A stretch of 64,000 nucleotides of DNA from Exophiala sp. HKRS030 (GCA_023897205.1 JAHWDD010000002.1:6262001-6326000); one strand, 5' to 3'; counted from the stretch's first letter, positions 22,137-34,332 are shown. Numbers and translations are program-made. The notes: generated by a model not told the origin, from the letters alone.

Positions 22137-23310
22137 GAGCGAGAGATGCGACGAAATTATCGGGAGAGCATAGACGAAAGAGCAGACACACAAAGGTGAT
22201 TATTGACGTGTGTTGGCATAGATGTAATAAAGACGGGGAAAGGGTTCGTCAAGGAAAGAATGATTATTCCAAGGTTTAGAGGTGTCCCAGGGTGGGATGA
22301 TAGGATGATGTACAAAAAACTGAGAGTATCGGAATCGCCAGATCTTCGGTCCAAGGAAAATTTCCCACCAGCGACGACAGCAGCAGCCCCAGCAGGTATA
22401 GCACCAACAACAGGAACCCGTGACCCGCACTAGTTTACTAAGTCATGCCAACACCAGCAAATGCATCCCGTCGTTGACCGTCGAGCCTATCCACTGCCTA
22501 TCGTCCACTTTTGATGTGGATGACGTCGACGAGCCGCTTGACCGCACCTTATCAGATTACGAGTGTTTCAAAACGACTTAAACTGTCTTCTTGATCCTCC
22601 AAGTACTCTTCCTCATAGAATATTTCACTCCTTCAGTCTGTCATGAGGATAATCTATCGACTATGTTGCACAAGGTTTACACAATGGGCCTTGAATGACC
22701 TGCGCTTCAGCCGCATGCTCAGCTGCAACGAGATCAGCAAACAATCAATGGAACAATCAATGGCAGCAATTTGGAAGTAGGATTTCTATCATGTTCCTTT
22801 GTGTTTATTTTGTCCGTGTCCTGCTTTGCTGCATTCGACGGATTATTCTAACTTTAGCAATCTATTGTTCTTGTTTATCCAGGAGTCATGTTCTTCAAGC
22901 CGTGGCATTGCAGACAAAGGACATCAGCGTACAATTTGGTTGACGTTGTCTTCAATAAGCAAAGCACACCATCCAGTCGAATAATCTCCAATATTGCAAT
23001 TTTTACCGGTTTTCCATCTCCGGTTCATATCATTTCAAATGGCTTTTCGGCATTTGTGTGCCATTGCATCATGGCATTTCATTGATTCGTTACATTCTTC
23101 ATCAGGTTTGTGGCAGACCAAGTCTGCATCAGTGTTTGGGCGACAAAAATATGCGTGCTTGTCGACCTAGCATAAGGCATCAGCAAGCTTCGCGGAAGCT
23201 TGTCTAATGTACGGTGTTTTGGATGACTTGTCAAAAGTGCATCGATGCATGAATTCCAGATCCGTGGTTTGTTGTTTCAAGGAAGGACAAGTGTGGCATA
23301 TAATTTCTCT
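22137..23310. other. Intergenic region, 1.2 kb
   Basis: Upstream of the ADCK1-type kinase and downstream of the double-psi beta-barrel gene, both minus strand. No gene seen. An in-frame ATG at 22193 could extend the kinase by 19 residues into this region. Confidence 0.5.
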
Positions 23311-24066
23311 TCAAGAGAAATACCATTGAATGCCTGTCAGACGACCATCTCCTTTACCGTCGGTGATGGCATTGAATAAGGCGTTTGTGCAATCGATGGA
23401 ACGAGCCTCACAGCCCATGCATTTATCACCAACTGTGGCTTGGACTGTGGTGCCGGAAACAGGGTTGACCAGAGTGACCGCACGTCCGCAATAAGGGTTG
23501 CCATTGGATTGAGTGCCCATGAAGGCATGCGGGAGAGCGATGGCGAATTGAGATTCGGTGTCGACGTTCCAACCACAGGCACCTAGACCACCGTCCCAGT
23601 GGGTGACATCACCGGCACAGGTATTGGCAGTGCCTTCACAGTTGGCAGTGGATGAACCGGTAGTGTCTTTGGGTTGGATGTTGACCACCTCGGATTCAGT
23701 GGGAAGGGCAGCAGTAGCTTGAGCAGTGGTTGATGAAACCACAGCGATCGAAGTGGTCGGGGCAATTGAAGTTGCCAGAGTGGAAGGAGCAGGTGCAGGA
23801 GCTGGGACCTCGTGGAAAGCAGCAGCAGTGGTGGACGCAAGAGCAGTAGTGGTTGCAACAGGGGCCAATGTGGTTGTGGAAGTGGAGAGAGGCGCAGAGG
23901 TGGGATCAGGTGGGTTGACCCAGACCGTGGCCGTCTCCTCGATGGTGACTATGACATATTCGGTTTCATAATGAGTGTAGATGTCGCGCTTGGCGACCAT
24001 GGGGACGGCGAGGGTGAGAGAGGCAAGGAGGGAGGCGACGAGGAGGAAGTTTTTGACAAGAGACAT
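23311..24066 (-). CDS. Secreted double-psi beta-barrel (RlpA-like / Asp f 7-like) protein
   Basis: Single exon of 251 residues. It begins with a signal peptide (MSLVKNFLLVASLLASLTLA) and a short conserved segment ending TEYVIVTIEETATVWV, seen in Asp f 7-type fungal proteins. A long Ser/Thr/Ala/Pro-rich linker (about residues 50-130), likely O-glycosylated, leads to the C-terminal double-psi beta-barrel: GDVTHWDGGLGACGWNVD, IALPHAFM, NPYCGRAVTLVNP, VQATVGDKCMGC and DLT-like end DGRLTGIQWYF. The fold is shared with barwin, expansins and RlpA; the family is cell-wall or secreted and has allergen members in Aspergillus. No enzyme activity can be assigned from sequence. Confidence 0.9.
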   Translation of the reverse strand: MSLVKNFLLVASLLASLTLAVPMVAKRDIYTHYETEYVIVTIEETATVWVNPPDPTSAPLSTSTTTLAPVATTTALASTTAAAFHEVPAPAPAPSTLATSIAPTTSIAVVSSTTAQATAALPTESEVVNIQPKDTTGSSTANCEGTANTCAGDVTHWDGGLGACGWNVDTESQFAIALPHAFMGTQSNGNPYCGRAVTLVNPVSGTTVQATVGDKCMGCEARSIDCTNALFNAITDGKGDGRLTGIQWYFS

Positions 24067-24203
24067 TTTGATCAGTTGTTGTGTGTGAACTGGAGAGCTT
24101 GCTCAACAGGGTTGGAAAAGGGAGGTATGTGGATGCAGGGAGCGTCTTGGGGGGAGTTTGCAGTCGCGATGACAAGCCTGTGTCGTTTCGTTTGTGATGG
24201 AGG

Positions 24204-24234
24204 TATGATCGATGTATGATCGATGTATGATCGA
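24204..24234. repeat. Tandem repeat, 11-base unit, about 3 copies
   Basis: TATGATCGATG repeated in tandem, the last copy truncated. It lies about 140 bases upstream of the double-psi beta-barrel gene start, so it is in that gene's promoter or 5' leader. Confidence 0.8.
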
Positions 24235-24443
24235 GGTCAAGGCAGGTGTGAATGAATGTTGTGGAAAAGAGAGAGGTCTCCAGTGTGGTCAGGAAGACTG
24301 GGAAAGGAATGATCCCAAGAAGTATGTGGGAAGAGGGAAAGAGTGAGAGATGAGGATGAGAGGATAAAGAAGGACTAGATAAAGGGAAGAGGAGCAGATG
24401 TGGAAACAACAAAGAATGAGTGAATGGGTGAACAGTGAACACG

Positions 24444-24476
24444 AGGACAGAAGACAGAAGACAGAGGACAGAGGAA
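24444..24476. repeat. Purine tandem repeat, 7-base unit
   Basis: Imperfect copies of GACAGAA/GACAGAG, about four to five units. Confidence 0.7.
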
Positions 24477-24554
24477 GGGAATGAACAAAGGATCGGATGA
24501 AGATGGAGACGTCGAGTGGATGGAGATGGAGAGGAAAAAACCTATAAAGTGAAT

Positions 24555-24572
24555 GTGAGTGTGAGTGTGAGT
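24555..24572. repeat. GTGAGT hexamer repeat, 3 copies
   Basis: Three perfect GTGAGT units in a row. Confidence 0.75.
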
Positions 24573-25475
24573 AGAGCCACGTACGAATTGACACATGGAG
24601 CCTGATGGGGCCAGATGGAGCACGGCGGCGGCGGCGGCGACGGGAGTCAGGAACAGGAACGGTGGACAGATGTGAACCGGGGCCCAAGCAGTCTGAGGGT
24701 CTAGCTAGAGGGCAGCCAAGGGAACACTGTGACAGGCCCTTAGGCACATCAGGTACCTAATAGTAACACTGCAACAGTCAGTTTATGCCTTGACTCTGTC
24801 CAAGATGGCAGATGGGTCCTTACATTGTTCTCCGTAGTACCTGGTCAACTAGTGCCTACGCAAGGGCAAAAACGTAATGCTTAACTTGCGCCCCCGTGGC
24901 CCCCCTTGCCCCTTGGGTGCCCCTAGTCGGTACCACGAATGCGCTCAGAGGCCGATTCGTCGAGGAGAAACGTGTTTTCAGGTACAGCCGAGCCTAAGCT
25001 GAAAGGGTCCAAGTGGTGACCAGGTGTGCCTTGTTGCCCTTTGGTTAGGCTGTCGGGGCTGTCCACGGCAGTCTCGCGTACCTGAAGCCAAAGCCGTTGA
25101 TTTTGATTTTGATTTGGGGCTTGAAGATCATGTCTCTCATAATTCACCCAGTTAATAAACATTACTTCTTGGTCTCTATTAGGCATTGGAGATTAAAAGA
25201 GGTACACTTTATACCGAGTAGATAAACCACAATTTACATACCCAGTAGGTGCCAGTCACGCCCAGTCTTTCCACCAATTACCTACATACCCAGTATGCAC
25301 CCACCAGGTAGTTAGTCTCACAGATCCGGGTCCGAGTGTGCACAAGTCTACCTAGGTAGTCTACGATGAATCTGCAACCTCGATCAAAATTTTTCCCAAG
25401 CCCTACGAGCAGATTCAGGAACGCTGGTTCCTGCAGGTGAGAAGCAAGCCCTTCCCCTACCCTGGCAGTCGCCCC

Positions 25476-25530
25476 TCCCATCCCATCCCATTCCATCCCA
25501 TCCTATCCTATCCTATCCTATCCTATCCTA
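25476..25530. repeat. Pentamer microsatellite (TCCCA/TCCTA), 11 units
   Basis: Eleven consecutive 5-base units: mainly TCCCA in the first half, then six perfect TCCTA units. A clear slippage tract. Confidence 0.9.
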
Positions 25531-27519
25531 CCCTCACTCGCCGCATTCAAGACGTCTTGTCTTCTTTTCCTTCCAAGCTTCTCTTCTGTCGTATGCAAGT
25601 CCCATTCTATGTCATCTCTGGTCTCGTCTTCGACCGAGACAACCGACCCGAAACCCACAACCCACGCATGCCCAACAACCCATATAGCCAAACCCAACAT
25701 AACCTGACATGATTCCCCGAAACTTAGTCTTTTTCATTGCTCTGTTGTCTTTTCTCTGCGTACACCTGATTCCAACTCCCATGCACCTTGTTTGCACTAT
25801 TGAAATGTCCATTCCGGCTAAACAACCATCTGCCGTGTACAGTAGACTTTCTCCCCGACAATCCGACTGGTCGAGCATGACTAGCCTAGGGAGCCGTGTG
25901 AGCCAGTTGACTAAATGCCGTGCACGACTCCGGACTTTCTCATGGTGTCTTCTGACTTTTTCCTTCACAACTCGACCAGTCGATTCATCAATTTCTTTGC
26001 AGTGCAGTCCCCGACTGTGAAACCCACATTTCGGTTTCATCTGGTCTCGGATTCGTGGTTGACAATGTTTTGTTTTGCTTCAGGCACATAGTCTGGACCA
26101 GAACTCTCGGCTGTGCTGTGATGGTGATGGCACTGGCACACCAGTCCTGACCAGACTACACACGGACAACGCAGAGTGTATAGATGCATCGTATATCCAC
26201 AGATCCCCCACTCTACTAGACGCCACTATCCCATGTGTTTGTCGCATTCCGTTCGACTTTCCATCTACCCTTTGCAAAGCCCTTCGTCGGTGTGAATGTG
26301 CGCTGAAAGTTGGTCACGTGACAGGGCGCCAAGACGCCATCCCACATGTGGGAGTCAAGTCATCAAATACTGGATAGTTCATCAGTATGCATGTAGGTGT
26401 AGGTTTCTGTATAAGTCTGGACGGCAAGCAGCCCGGCCTGAGGCTATTCACATAGCTTGCACGGTTGTATGGACCAAAGTTACTGTACCTACCTTCCCTC
26501 CCCCCACCAAATGGCAAAAAGCCAGCGCGGGCATCCGCGGACATTTTACATCTCAACGGTTTTTTCCAACTACCACTACCACCACCACCACCAAAAACAC
26601 ATCCACATGCCTTGCATGCATGGCCTGCATCTCCATCCACCAATCAGCAACCAACCGCCGCACAAAATCTGCTCGAACCTCTCAACATGTGCATGCGAGG
26701 AAATCTATCCAAATCCATTATCCATTATCCATGATCTGTCATCCATCATCCATCATCGATTGACCTTTTTGCTTGGCCTGTTTAGCACTTTGTTCGTTTC
26801 GTTGATTGGAACACCCTCGTTGCATGGGACAAACCCTCCTTGTGGGAAAAACAAAAAACTGGGTATCAAAAAAAGTCCCGCCACCTTCGAATGGTCTTTT
26901 CCTAGGTACATGTCGGCCATCGCCGGACTGCTGGAATCTGGAATCTGGAATCGGGGTACTTGGCGAACCATGATACTATTGCTCAAGGGAGTCCCCATTG
27001 ACATTGACTGACTGACTGACTACCTCCTCGCCTACTTACCTAACTAGCTATGCGTGCTCTCTTGGCTGCATAATCATGATGAGAGTGTAAACCCTCGTAA
27101 CAACCTGATATGGATTCGCCATAGGGACTGACAACGACCACTAGCTTACAATTAGTCTGCTATCTCACATACTGCTTGCATTTACTCGTTCGGGAACTGA
27201 GTGAACAATGGTGACTCTACTCGTCCAGTGTATGCCAGTAGGAATACACACAGGTATCCATCTTTCTTTTTTGCTCAACCATTGGCAAAGTACCTCGGTG
27301 CCTCGGACGCAGGATTTTTGAGAATATGTACATGGTGGACTACACGTCCGCCAAACTAGAACAATCGACAACAGACAACATGGATAGAGTGCCCTGTAGC
27401 CCATGGGATATCTCCAAAAAAAGAGGCGTGCCAACTCTCCGAATATCAATCGCTAAATCGCAGCAAAGATTATCCCAAGAAAAGCGCCGTCCACAAACCT
27501 TGACAATCACCCATCTCCT

Positions 27520-30470
27520 TCACATTTTCCTCATCATGGTATGGTAATCGTCTATCCCATCGTCGTCGTCATCATTATCATCGTTGTTCCGGTCCCATAC
27601 AGGTCGATGCTTGGGAACTGTCATCTCCCCTTCATCTTGGTATGCCTTTTTGTGACTGCTCGCCTTAGACACACTATATTCGTGTTTCTCTCCCAATCCG
27701 CTGTTACTCCCACTCCCACTACCACTGGCTTCGGAAATTTCATCACTCTCAGGCCACAAGGACAACTCTCCTACTTGTCCTTTGGTTTGCCTTAGTTGCA
27801 CTGGCGGAGGCTGCTCTAAAGGCCCTATCTCGATGGAATTCTTCGATACACCCATCATCGATGTCGGTGTCGCCATGCTTTGTCTCTCCACGTGCTCAAC
27901 AGATGGCTGTTCCGCTGTATTCTTCTTCTTACGTCGTCTTGCCACAATCCCAGATAATCCAAACTGCTGTGTGCTTGCATCCTGCATCGACTGTGCACTT
28001 TCTTGCCGCATAGCTCGTCTCGCTCGGCGAGTCACTCTTCGCTCGTGAATTGGATCAACTTGATTGCGAGCCGCAGGGAAGATATTCAAGTATAGGGGGA
28101 ATATCATGCCGCACACTGCTCCCACCAGGGGTATGCAGTAGGAATACTTCAATCCTCGATGATTGGCAACTCCCCATTGGATCGGAGGAAACGCTGCTCC
28201 ACCACAGATCGCTGCCGTCATAAATGCTGACCCTGTCTTGGTGTGTGCCCCCAATCCGCGCATAGCAATCGCAAATATGATGGAGAACGCTCCGGCTTCA
28301 AACGCAAAAGTAAGTAGAGCAATGGCCGCCGCGGCAACCCCACCCAGGTGCATACTAAGTGATAGGCACACAATCATGCCGCAATATAAAGCCAGTAAAA
28401 TGTATCTAGGCTTGATCACATAGTTCAAGAATGCCGCCAAAAATCTTCCAACTGCAAATACAGTATGAGCAACGGTTTGGTAGTCAAAAGGCTTGAGTCT
28501 CGAGTCTGGCCGGACGATTCTGATCAATGGTTGAAGATTATTGCCCACAGATTCCTGAAGCGCAACATAAAGCCATTGACAGAAGACACCGAGGACGAGT
28601 GTCACGTAAATGACCTTCCAAGGTCCAATTCTGGCATTGTATGCGGCGCTACGGCGATCTGCCAATTCTTCAAGTTGTTCATCGGTTGCTTCTGGAAGTG
28701 GAGTGTAGTAGAAAACAACCGCCAACAAGAACACGAACATGGCAATCCCTAGATACGTCCACTGTACGTCGACAAGCGACGGCGCGTTGCTGACATTTTT
28801 GAAGAGAACTTTAGTTGCGAGCAATGGTGAACAAATTGTCCCCACGGCTTGAAAGGCTTGCGAGAGGTTCAACCGAACTTCGGCATACTCCAACGGACCG
28901 CAAAGGGCAATATATGGATTCGCGGCAATCTCGAGGCACGACAGACCGCATGCCACAATGAAATTCGAGACAATGAAAGCTCCATACGAGGTCAAGACGG
29001 CCGAAGGCCAAAAGACCAGTGTTCCACAGCCATAAACACTAAGCCCGACAATCATGGTCGCCTTGAAGCCATCTCGCTTCATGATGAATCTTCCGAGTGT
29101 CAATGGCGCGACAAGATAGCCCCCATAGTAAGCGGCATGCAACCCGAGTGTCTGTTGAGTCGAAAGATGAACTATGACTTGAAATCTCCCGTTCAAGACA
29201 TCAAGCAGGCCATAGGCAAAACCCCAGAGGAAAAATATCACTGTGACAACAGCGATGGGCCAAATACTTTGCCGGTTTGACAATTTTAACATATTCTTGC
29301 TTCCCGACATCTTGACAAAGCCAAAATCGGAGGCGGTACTTTTGTTGGTGGCTCGTCGCGAGATTACTGTGGTCAATCGAGAGAACGAGTCATCTTCTTC
29401 GACTGCAGGACCCGATAACATGTTCAAAAATCCCATTTGATCACCATCATCAGTACCCGAATATTCTTTGACGGTTGGCTTTCTGAAAGCAGCAGGATTG
29501 TTGAGCATCGAAATATCGCCCTTGAAGGCGGTGACAGGTGGGGCAGTTGTCGGTTGGCCTTCATCGATGCTGTTACCAGAAGTCATGTCGTCGTCCTTGA
29601 TGAATCGAGGCATAAACCTGAGGAACAGAGGCTTGAGACTGGGTACACAGGCGCATATAATGCCCAGATTGACTTCAACAGCCGACCACATGAAGCTCAG
29701 GCTGGCGTACCATGAGAAGTCATTATCTTCAACAATTCGACCAGTGGATGTGCTACCATTACTCGCCGATAATCTGTTGAGAGTTGCATTCTGCAGATAA
29801 GCAATTCGAATGACATCGACAACTGCGACAAAGGCACCAAAACTGAAAGTCACAACCAAAATGATTTTCTGCTTCCGCGGAAGTCGCATTCCTGTTAAAA
29901 TTGGCATGGGCAAGAATAAGATGGCGACATCTGTGATGATATTGACAGGGGCCGAGGAGAGGTACAGGGTGACAATATCGGTACATTTGGCGTTTGATGG
30001 AGTGGGATATTCGAACCCTGCGGCGACTGGTCGACACTGAAAGATGTTTAGGAAGGACAGAGCCAGACCGAGGATGTTGACGACGGCCAGAGTCAACCAG
30101 TTACACCATTTGAAGACGGGGTCCACATCCTTGCTCATGACCGACAGAAAGAATGCGATGATGGAGGTTTTGGTGAGCATGAGAGCTGGATTGTACAGTA
30201 TGGAGAAGGTGTATTCGGATTTCCTTAGAGAGGCGAATGAGGACTCGGGGATATCGACCTTGTGGCGACCCAAACCATATTTGACTGCTACACATATTGA
30301 TGCTGAAAAGCCAACTGCGAAGACCCAAGCAGCAAGAATCCACCAGTCGTCTTGCTTGACAGATTTTACAAGCCATATTCTTGTGAAGAATCGAGCGGCG
30401 ACGAAGACGGTGGCAATGACAACCATGACCAAAGTCACCGCCGAGGTGACGGGCCTCTGTCCTGGACCAT
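27520..30470 (-). CDS. Rhodopsin/PTH11-like 7-TM domain fused to a fucose-permease-type MFS transporter (start needs a 1-base repair)
   Basis: One intronless frame without stops covers two membrane modules. Residues about 1-285 are a fungal rhodopsin/PTH11-like domain: FVAARFFTRIW, the QDDWW motif after TM1, KYGLGRH, FQCRPV and the terminal hallmark VEVNLGIICACVPSLKPLF. A polar linker follows (about 285-400). Residues about 400-840 are an FHS-family MFS transporter (fucose/galactose/glucose-proton symporters): IFFLWGFAYGLLDVLNGRF, the AANPYIALCGP motif, and RLNLSQAFQAVGT. The tail is cytosolic, basic then very acidic. The printed frame has no ATG before codon 30426 inside TM1; an ATG at 30470 becomes in frame if the CCC at 30451-30453 is one base longer, restoring DRGPVTSAVTLV, the expected start of this rhodopsin family, and 983 residues in total. 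Role inferred: sugar transport or sensing at the plasma membrane. Confidence 0.85.
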
Positions 30471-32111
30471 GATGGTATGCTCGTGGTTGGCTTGAGTGCG
30501 GAGAGACAAGCGAAGCTTCGCTTAGTGTCGTCGGACGTGGGCGTTGGTCACGAGGCCAGAAAGGCAGATATTTTGTGATACGTCATGACCAGCAGATACG
30601 GAACTAAAGAGTCGAGTCCTCACGAGCTCGGTGGCATTCTCAGGGCAAGATGGACGGTTTCAACGACGATGGCGACATGAAGAAAGAAGAAGCTGAAAAA
30701 TCGCAAGACAGAGAATAAGTCAAGGGCTAGTTGAAGAGGCGTGGAAGGGCTAATTGGACCGCCACATGTTCGTAACGAGTCGCAGAGGCTCGATGACGGG
30801 GCTTCTGGAGGTTTAAACTTCGAAGAGGCCAGGACGGGGATAGAAAGGGCATTTTTACTATGGCGGGGAGGGGAAGTTCCCAAAGTGTGCGCACACGGTA
30901 AGGTGTAGGTTGAGACGGGGTGGCATCATGACTGGACGAGGAAAGCCTGGAGGAGGCTGTTGGGCATTGGATCCGAGATGGTCAGATCTCCGGGGCGCGG
31001 CGCACCAAGACACGAGGCAGCTGCGGAGATGAGAGGGAAGGACGGGAAAGGGTGTTGAGCTTTGACGAAGAAGGCAGTAGATGGCGGCCAGGAGCAGCAG
31101 ATCCGCTGTCAAGGTGAGCAAGGTCGAGGAGAGTCGAAGAGGGTCGAGGAAGTCGAGGAGCTGTGATTTGTCAAGGTCAGTGGTTGAGTTGCAAGGACTC
31201 TTGGGAAGAAATTCTAAAAACTGGGGTGAGGAGGATTTGTGGGTGACAGGGACAACCAAGCTTCGTAGTAAGTGCCTCAGGCTCCACGGACCACGAGTCG
31301 ACGCAAGGAGCATTCCGTAGGACGGTCGACTTGTTGAATAATCCTCTGAGTACTGGGTATCTAGGTAGATTAGGAGGTTGGATCACATTTCTGAAGGAAT
31401 CGGTGGCAGGCAAGAATTTGATATTTCAGTCTGGTGACTGCCGTAAGTCAGAATGCGAGAAATTCAAAGGCAGGTACGATCGTGTAAGTCAAGCATGTTG
31501 AAGAAATCAAGCAAGTGCTTCTTACCACGTGCCACCTTCCCTAAAAATTCTCGACTCTCTTTTGAGAAATTTAATGGCAAGTGCGTGGGGACGAGATGAG
31601 ATGACAGACGACCGTGCTTTCCCCACATCCAGGCTTTCGGGTGCTGATAAAATTGAACACGTGAATTCCTCTGTGCTCCTGACCTGAAAGCTTCTAGCAT
31701 GCACCTGCCATGTACGTACATCTATGGACCGGCTTACTTAGGCTGCAGGTCACGGGCCTTTTGGGTAGGCTGCCGTCGTCCGGTCCACACTTTTACCGAC
31801 GACCATCTCCGTGCACGTTGACCCTCGCGCGCGGAAGCTCATGAATCGAGTTTGGCACTCTCGTTAGGCCACCAGTGACTCATAGAACCCTGGATGATGA
31901 ACCTGGATTGTACCAGTTCGATCGTGCGGACTATTGAATCGTGAAACACAACGACAAATAACTCGTAATGCCGTAGACAAGTCCATTAGAACCGCTACCA
32001 GTTCTGTGATACAGTCAACTATATAGCTATGTCGACCACAAAGGCGGTCATGGCAAAGCTACATAGTGCAAAAACCAGCAAATATCTAGGTCTTTTTCTC
32101 GATTGTTAAGC
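30471..32111. other. Divergent intergenic region, 1.6 kb
   Basis: Between the minus-strand fusion transporter and the plus-strand GST, so it contains both promoters. Minus-strand open frames of 85-151 codons around 30620-31720 lack any family signal and I do not call them genes. Confidence 0.5.
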
Positions 32112-32822
32112 ATGCTCGTCGTCCATCACCTCCAAAGATCACAGTCCGAACGAATTGTATGGCTCTGCGAAGAGCTGGAGCTGCCATATGAGTTGAGAAC
32201 ATATAAGAGGGACCCCACGACATTCATGAGTCCACCGGAACTCCAAGCACTGTGAAAATTCCCCTTTCTCCAGGATAACGGCCACCAAGCTGATAGCCCT
32301 AGACATCCCACAAAGGCCGCCCCAGTCATTCAAGATGGCGACATTACTCTTGCTGAATCAGGCGCCATCGTAGAGTACATTCTGACCAAGTATGGCCAAG
32401 GAAAGTTATCGGTCAACCCGACATCGCCACACTATGCAGATTACCTGTATTTCCTGCATTTCGGTAATGGATATTTACAACCGAGCCTTCGTCTGTACAG
32501 TCAGGTTTCCCGCTATAATCCAGGACCGAACGATATCGGGGCTAAATTTGCAAAACGTAGTTTCGATGTGTCTTTGCAAATCCTCGATGAGCGTCTGAGG
32601 AAAAATGATTGGCTAGCCGGGGAGAAGTTTACTGCTGCAGATATCATGAATGTTTGTCCTTTGACGACCATGAGGTTGTTCACCCCGTTCAGTCTGGAAG
32701 GGTATGATGGTATCTTGGCATATCTAAAGCGCGTTGGAGATCGGAGTGGTTATCAGTGTGCTGTCGAAAAGGGCGATCCTGGCTTCCAACCACCAATGGG
32801 TGCTGAGAAGCCTCGACGGTGA
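32112..32822 (+). CDS. Glutathione S-transferase
   Basis: Exons 32112-32251 and 32303-32822, joined in phase across a 51-base intron (GTGAAA donor, CCTAG acceptor) that removes an in-frame stop, give 219 residues. The thioredoxin-fold N-domain reads HHLQRSQSERIVWLCEELEL with PYEL, then after the splice ALHPTKAAPVIQDGD and the glutathione gamma-glutamyl contact LAESGAIVEYI. The helical C-domain contains the N-capping box region LAGEKFTAADIMN. Length and motifs are normal for a soluble fungal GST of the bacterial-like class (serine in the HHLxRSxS motif rather than tyrosine). Likely role: conjugation of glutathione to electrophiles in the cytosol; substrate unknown. Confidence 0.9.
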
Positions 32823-33115
32823 CGGAGTGAGGGACGGTGCTGGAGTTGGACGTTGTGCCGATGGAACACTTGGTGAATCTCCTCCCACTTCATCTGATAT
32901 GACTCAAAGGGACCTCAAGTATCGCCGCTCAATCACAATATGGACAACCAGTATCAGTGTACACCAAGTATACATGTATCTGGTGATTGTTCCGATGCAT
33001 GTAATGTTTATTGCTCAAGGTATGGTGAGGTTGCAAGACATGGGTGCAAGACAGATAGTAATAGTGGAGGTGGTGATACACTGATGTGTCAAGCTGTAGT
33101 TTTGGTTCAGCGATT

Positions 33116-33591
33116 TTATGACTTTGACTGGTCCTCTCTCAACTTGTCGAGGGCGCCCCGGCCACGAAGACCTTCGAGCAAGCTTTCGTTCTCGGTTCTT
33201 GGTGTACCTGCCTCTTCCCGTTGACGGGAGCCAAGTGGTTTTGCCTTTTTCTCGGTCAAGAACTTTGATTCTGCTTTGGCGTCTGCATGGGCTTCGGTGA
33301 ACAATTCGACTCCTTTGGTCCCTTGGACTGGGCCAAGGACGCCGTGGTGACGGAGGCTCTCTTTGCGCATGTCAAGTTGCCCGCCATCGGCTTCACGATG
33401 GAGTCTGGCATTGCGTTTGGCAGCTCGGATGGAGGTAACTGAGTAGGTGTAGAGGAGACCAGCCATGACCAAGGCCGCAATCGGTGCGGTAACGGTCTGA
33501 GGTGGATGTTAGTGAGAGGAAGATGAGCAGTATCGAAGGAACTCACCCGGGCATTCCAGTTGGATGCTCTTGGCTTGACGACTCGAACCAT
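33116..33591 (-). CDS. Small single-pass membrane protein, unknown function
   Basis: Exons 33591-33547 and 33496-33116 splice in phase (GTGAGT donor, CTCAG acceptor) to 141 residues. The N-terminus is short and basic (MVRVVKPRASNWNAR), followed by one hydrophobic segment (TAPIAALVMAGLLYTYSVTS), then a basic amphipathic stretch (IRAAKRNARLHREADGGQLD) and a polar lysine/glutamate-rich tail. The layout, a basic N-terminus plus one helix and a charged tail, resembles small inner-membrane mitochondrial proteins, but I do not recognise the family. The clean intron and composition support a real gene. Confidence 0.7.
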
Positions 33592-34065
33592 GTTGAAAGG
33601 AGCAAGATGATGGTTTGGAGGATTGATTGGTTGAAGCAAGTCAGTATTGTGCTGCCATGGTTAGAATTGCAGACTGCAAGTGTGTTGACCAAATATGCAG
33701 GGTGGTAAATTTTGCGCGAGTATCACAGTCGGGAGAGCAGTGGCATGATGCCGGGGAATCGCGTTCGAGGTATCAGGGCTGTGATTGGCTGTGAGCCAGG
33801 TTTCTCCGCAGCATTGTTTGTGGTTTACTTGGTGCAGGTCCCGCACCGAGTACAGTCTCTCAGGTACCTTGACTACGGAGTACCTGGGGGAAAGAAGAAT
33901 CCTGTGCCTGGAAAACGTTTGCCACTTGACTCTGAGTGCTAACCATTACTCGGTAGACACCTAGGCATCTGCTATGTACAATGAGCCAGCCAAGTCGCGG
34001 AGGTCTACTCTTCAGGGTGGTGGGTAGTGGCCTTTGTACTCGGTAGGAAAGGTACATAACATAGG

Positions 34066-34110
34066 GACGTAGGTAGGCAGGCAGGCACGTAGGTAGGCGT
34101 GGGTAGGTAC
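34066..34110. repeat. AGGTAGGC-type direct repeats
   Basis: ACGTAGGTAGGC occurs twice with GGCA units between and GGGTAGGTAC at the end; imperfect short direct repeats. Confidence 0.65.
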
Positions 34111-34258
34111 ATACCTTGTACGGAGCGTGGTATTGTTGTCATTTGAATCTGATCTGACGTGTGCGGCTTGCTGACATCATCACTGCACATGTTGTCCTAT
34201 TTAGTCCCGTTCAGCTGGTTAATGTACAGTATGGAGTAGGCACGAGTAGCTAAGTACC

Positions 34259-34332
34259 TCTTAGGTGTCTCGGTTGTCCCTTAGGTGTCTCTTAGGTGCC
34301 TCTTAGATACCTCTTAGCCACCCCTAGTGCCT
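34259..34332. repeat. CTTAGGTGYCT degenerate tandem repeat
   Basis: About six imperfect copies of CTTAGGTGTCT/CCTCTTAGATACC in 70 bases. Confidence 0.65.

Larger units (their letters stand above)
24067..27519. other. Long gene-free region, 3.45 kb, rich in simple repeats
   Basis: The longest stretch between the 24-30 kb genes. Open frames up to about 185 codons occur but none has a start, composition or family pattern that convinces me. It contains several microsatellite-like tracts (listed separately), a GGC-rich patch near 24625-24640 and ACC-rich and CCATTAT-like tracts near 26570-26590 and 26710-26755. It should include the promoter of the double-psi beta-barrel gene on its left; a non-coding transcript is possible but not shown. 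Confidence 0.5.

Noticed and set aside
25612..26040. 142-codon minus-strand frame
   Set aside because: No family motif and a random-looking cysteine/glycine composition; it overlaps other open frames of similar quality.
28800..29400. Two separate genes instead of a receptor-transporter fusion
   Set aside because: There is no stop, no ATG-led new start with a promoter-like gap, and no intron boundary between the two parts; the linker stays in one frame.
32126..32333. Genes antisense to GST exon 1
   Set aside because: The minus-strand frames lie opposite a well-supported GST exon and its intron; composition follows the sense gene.
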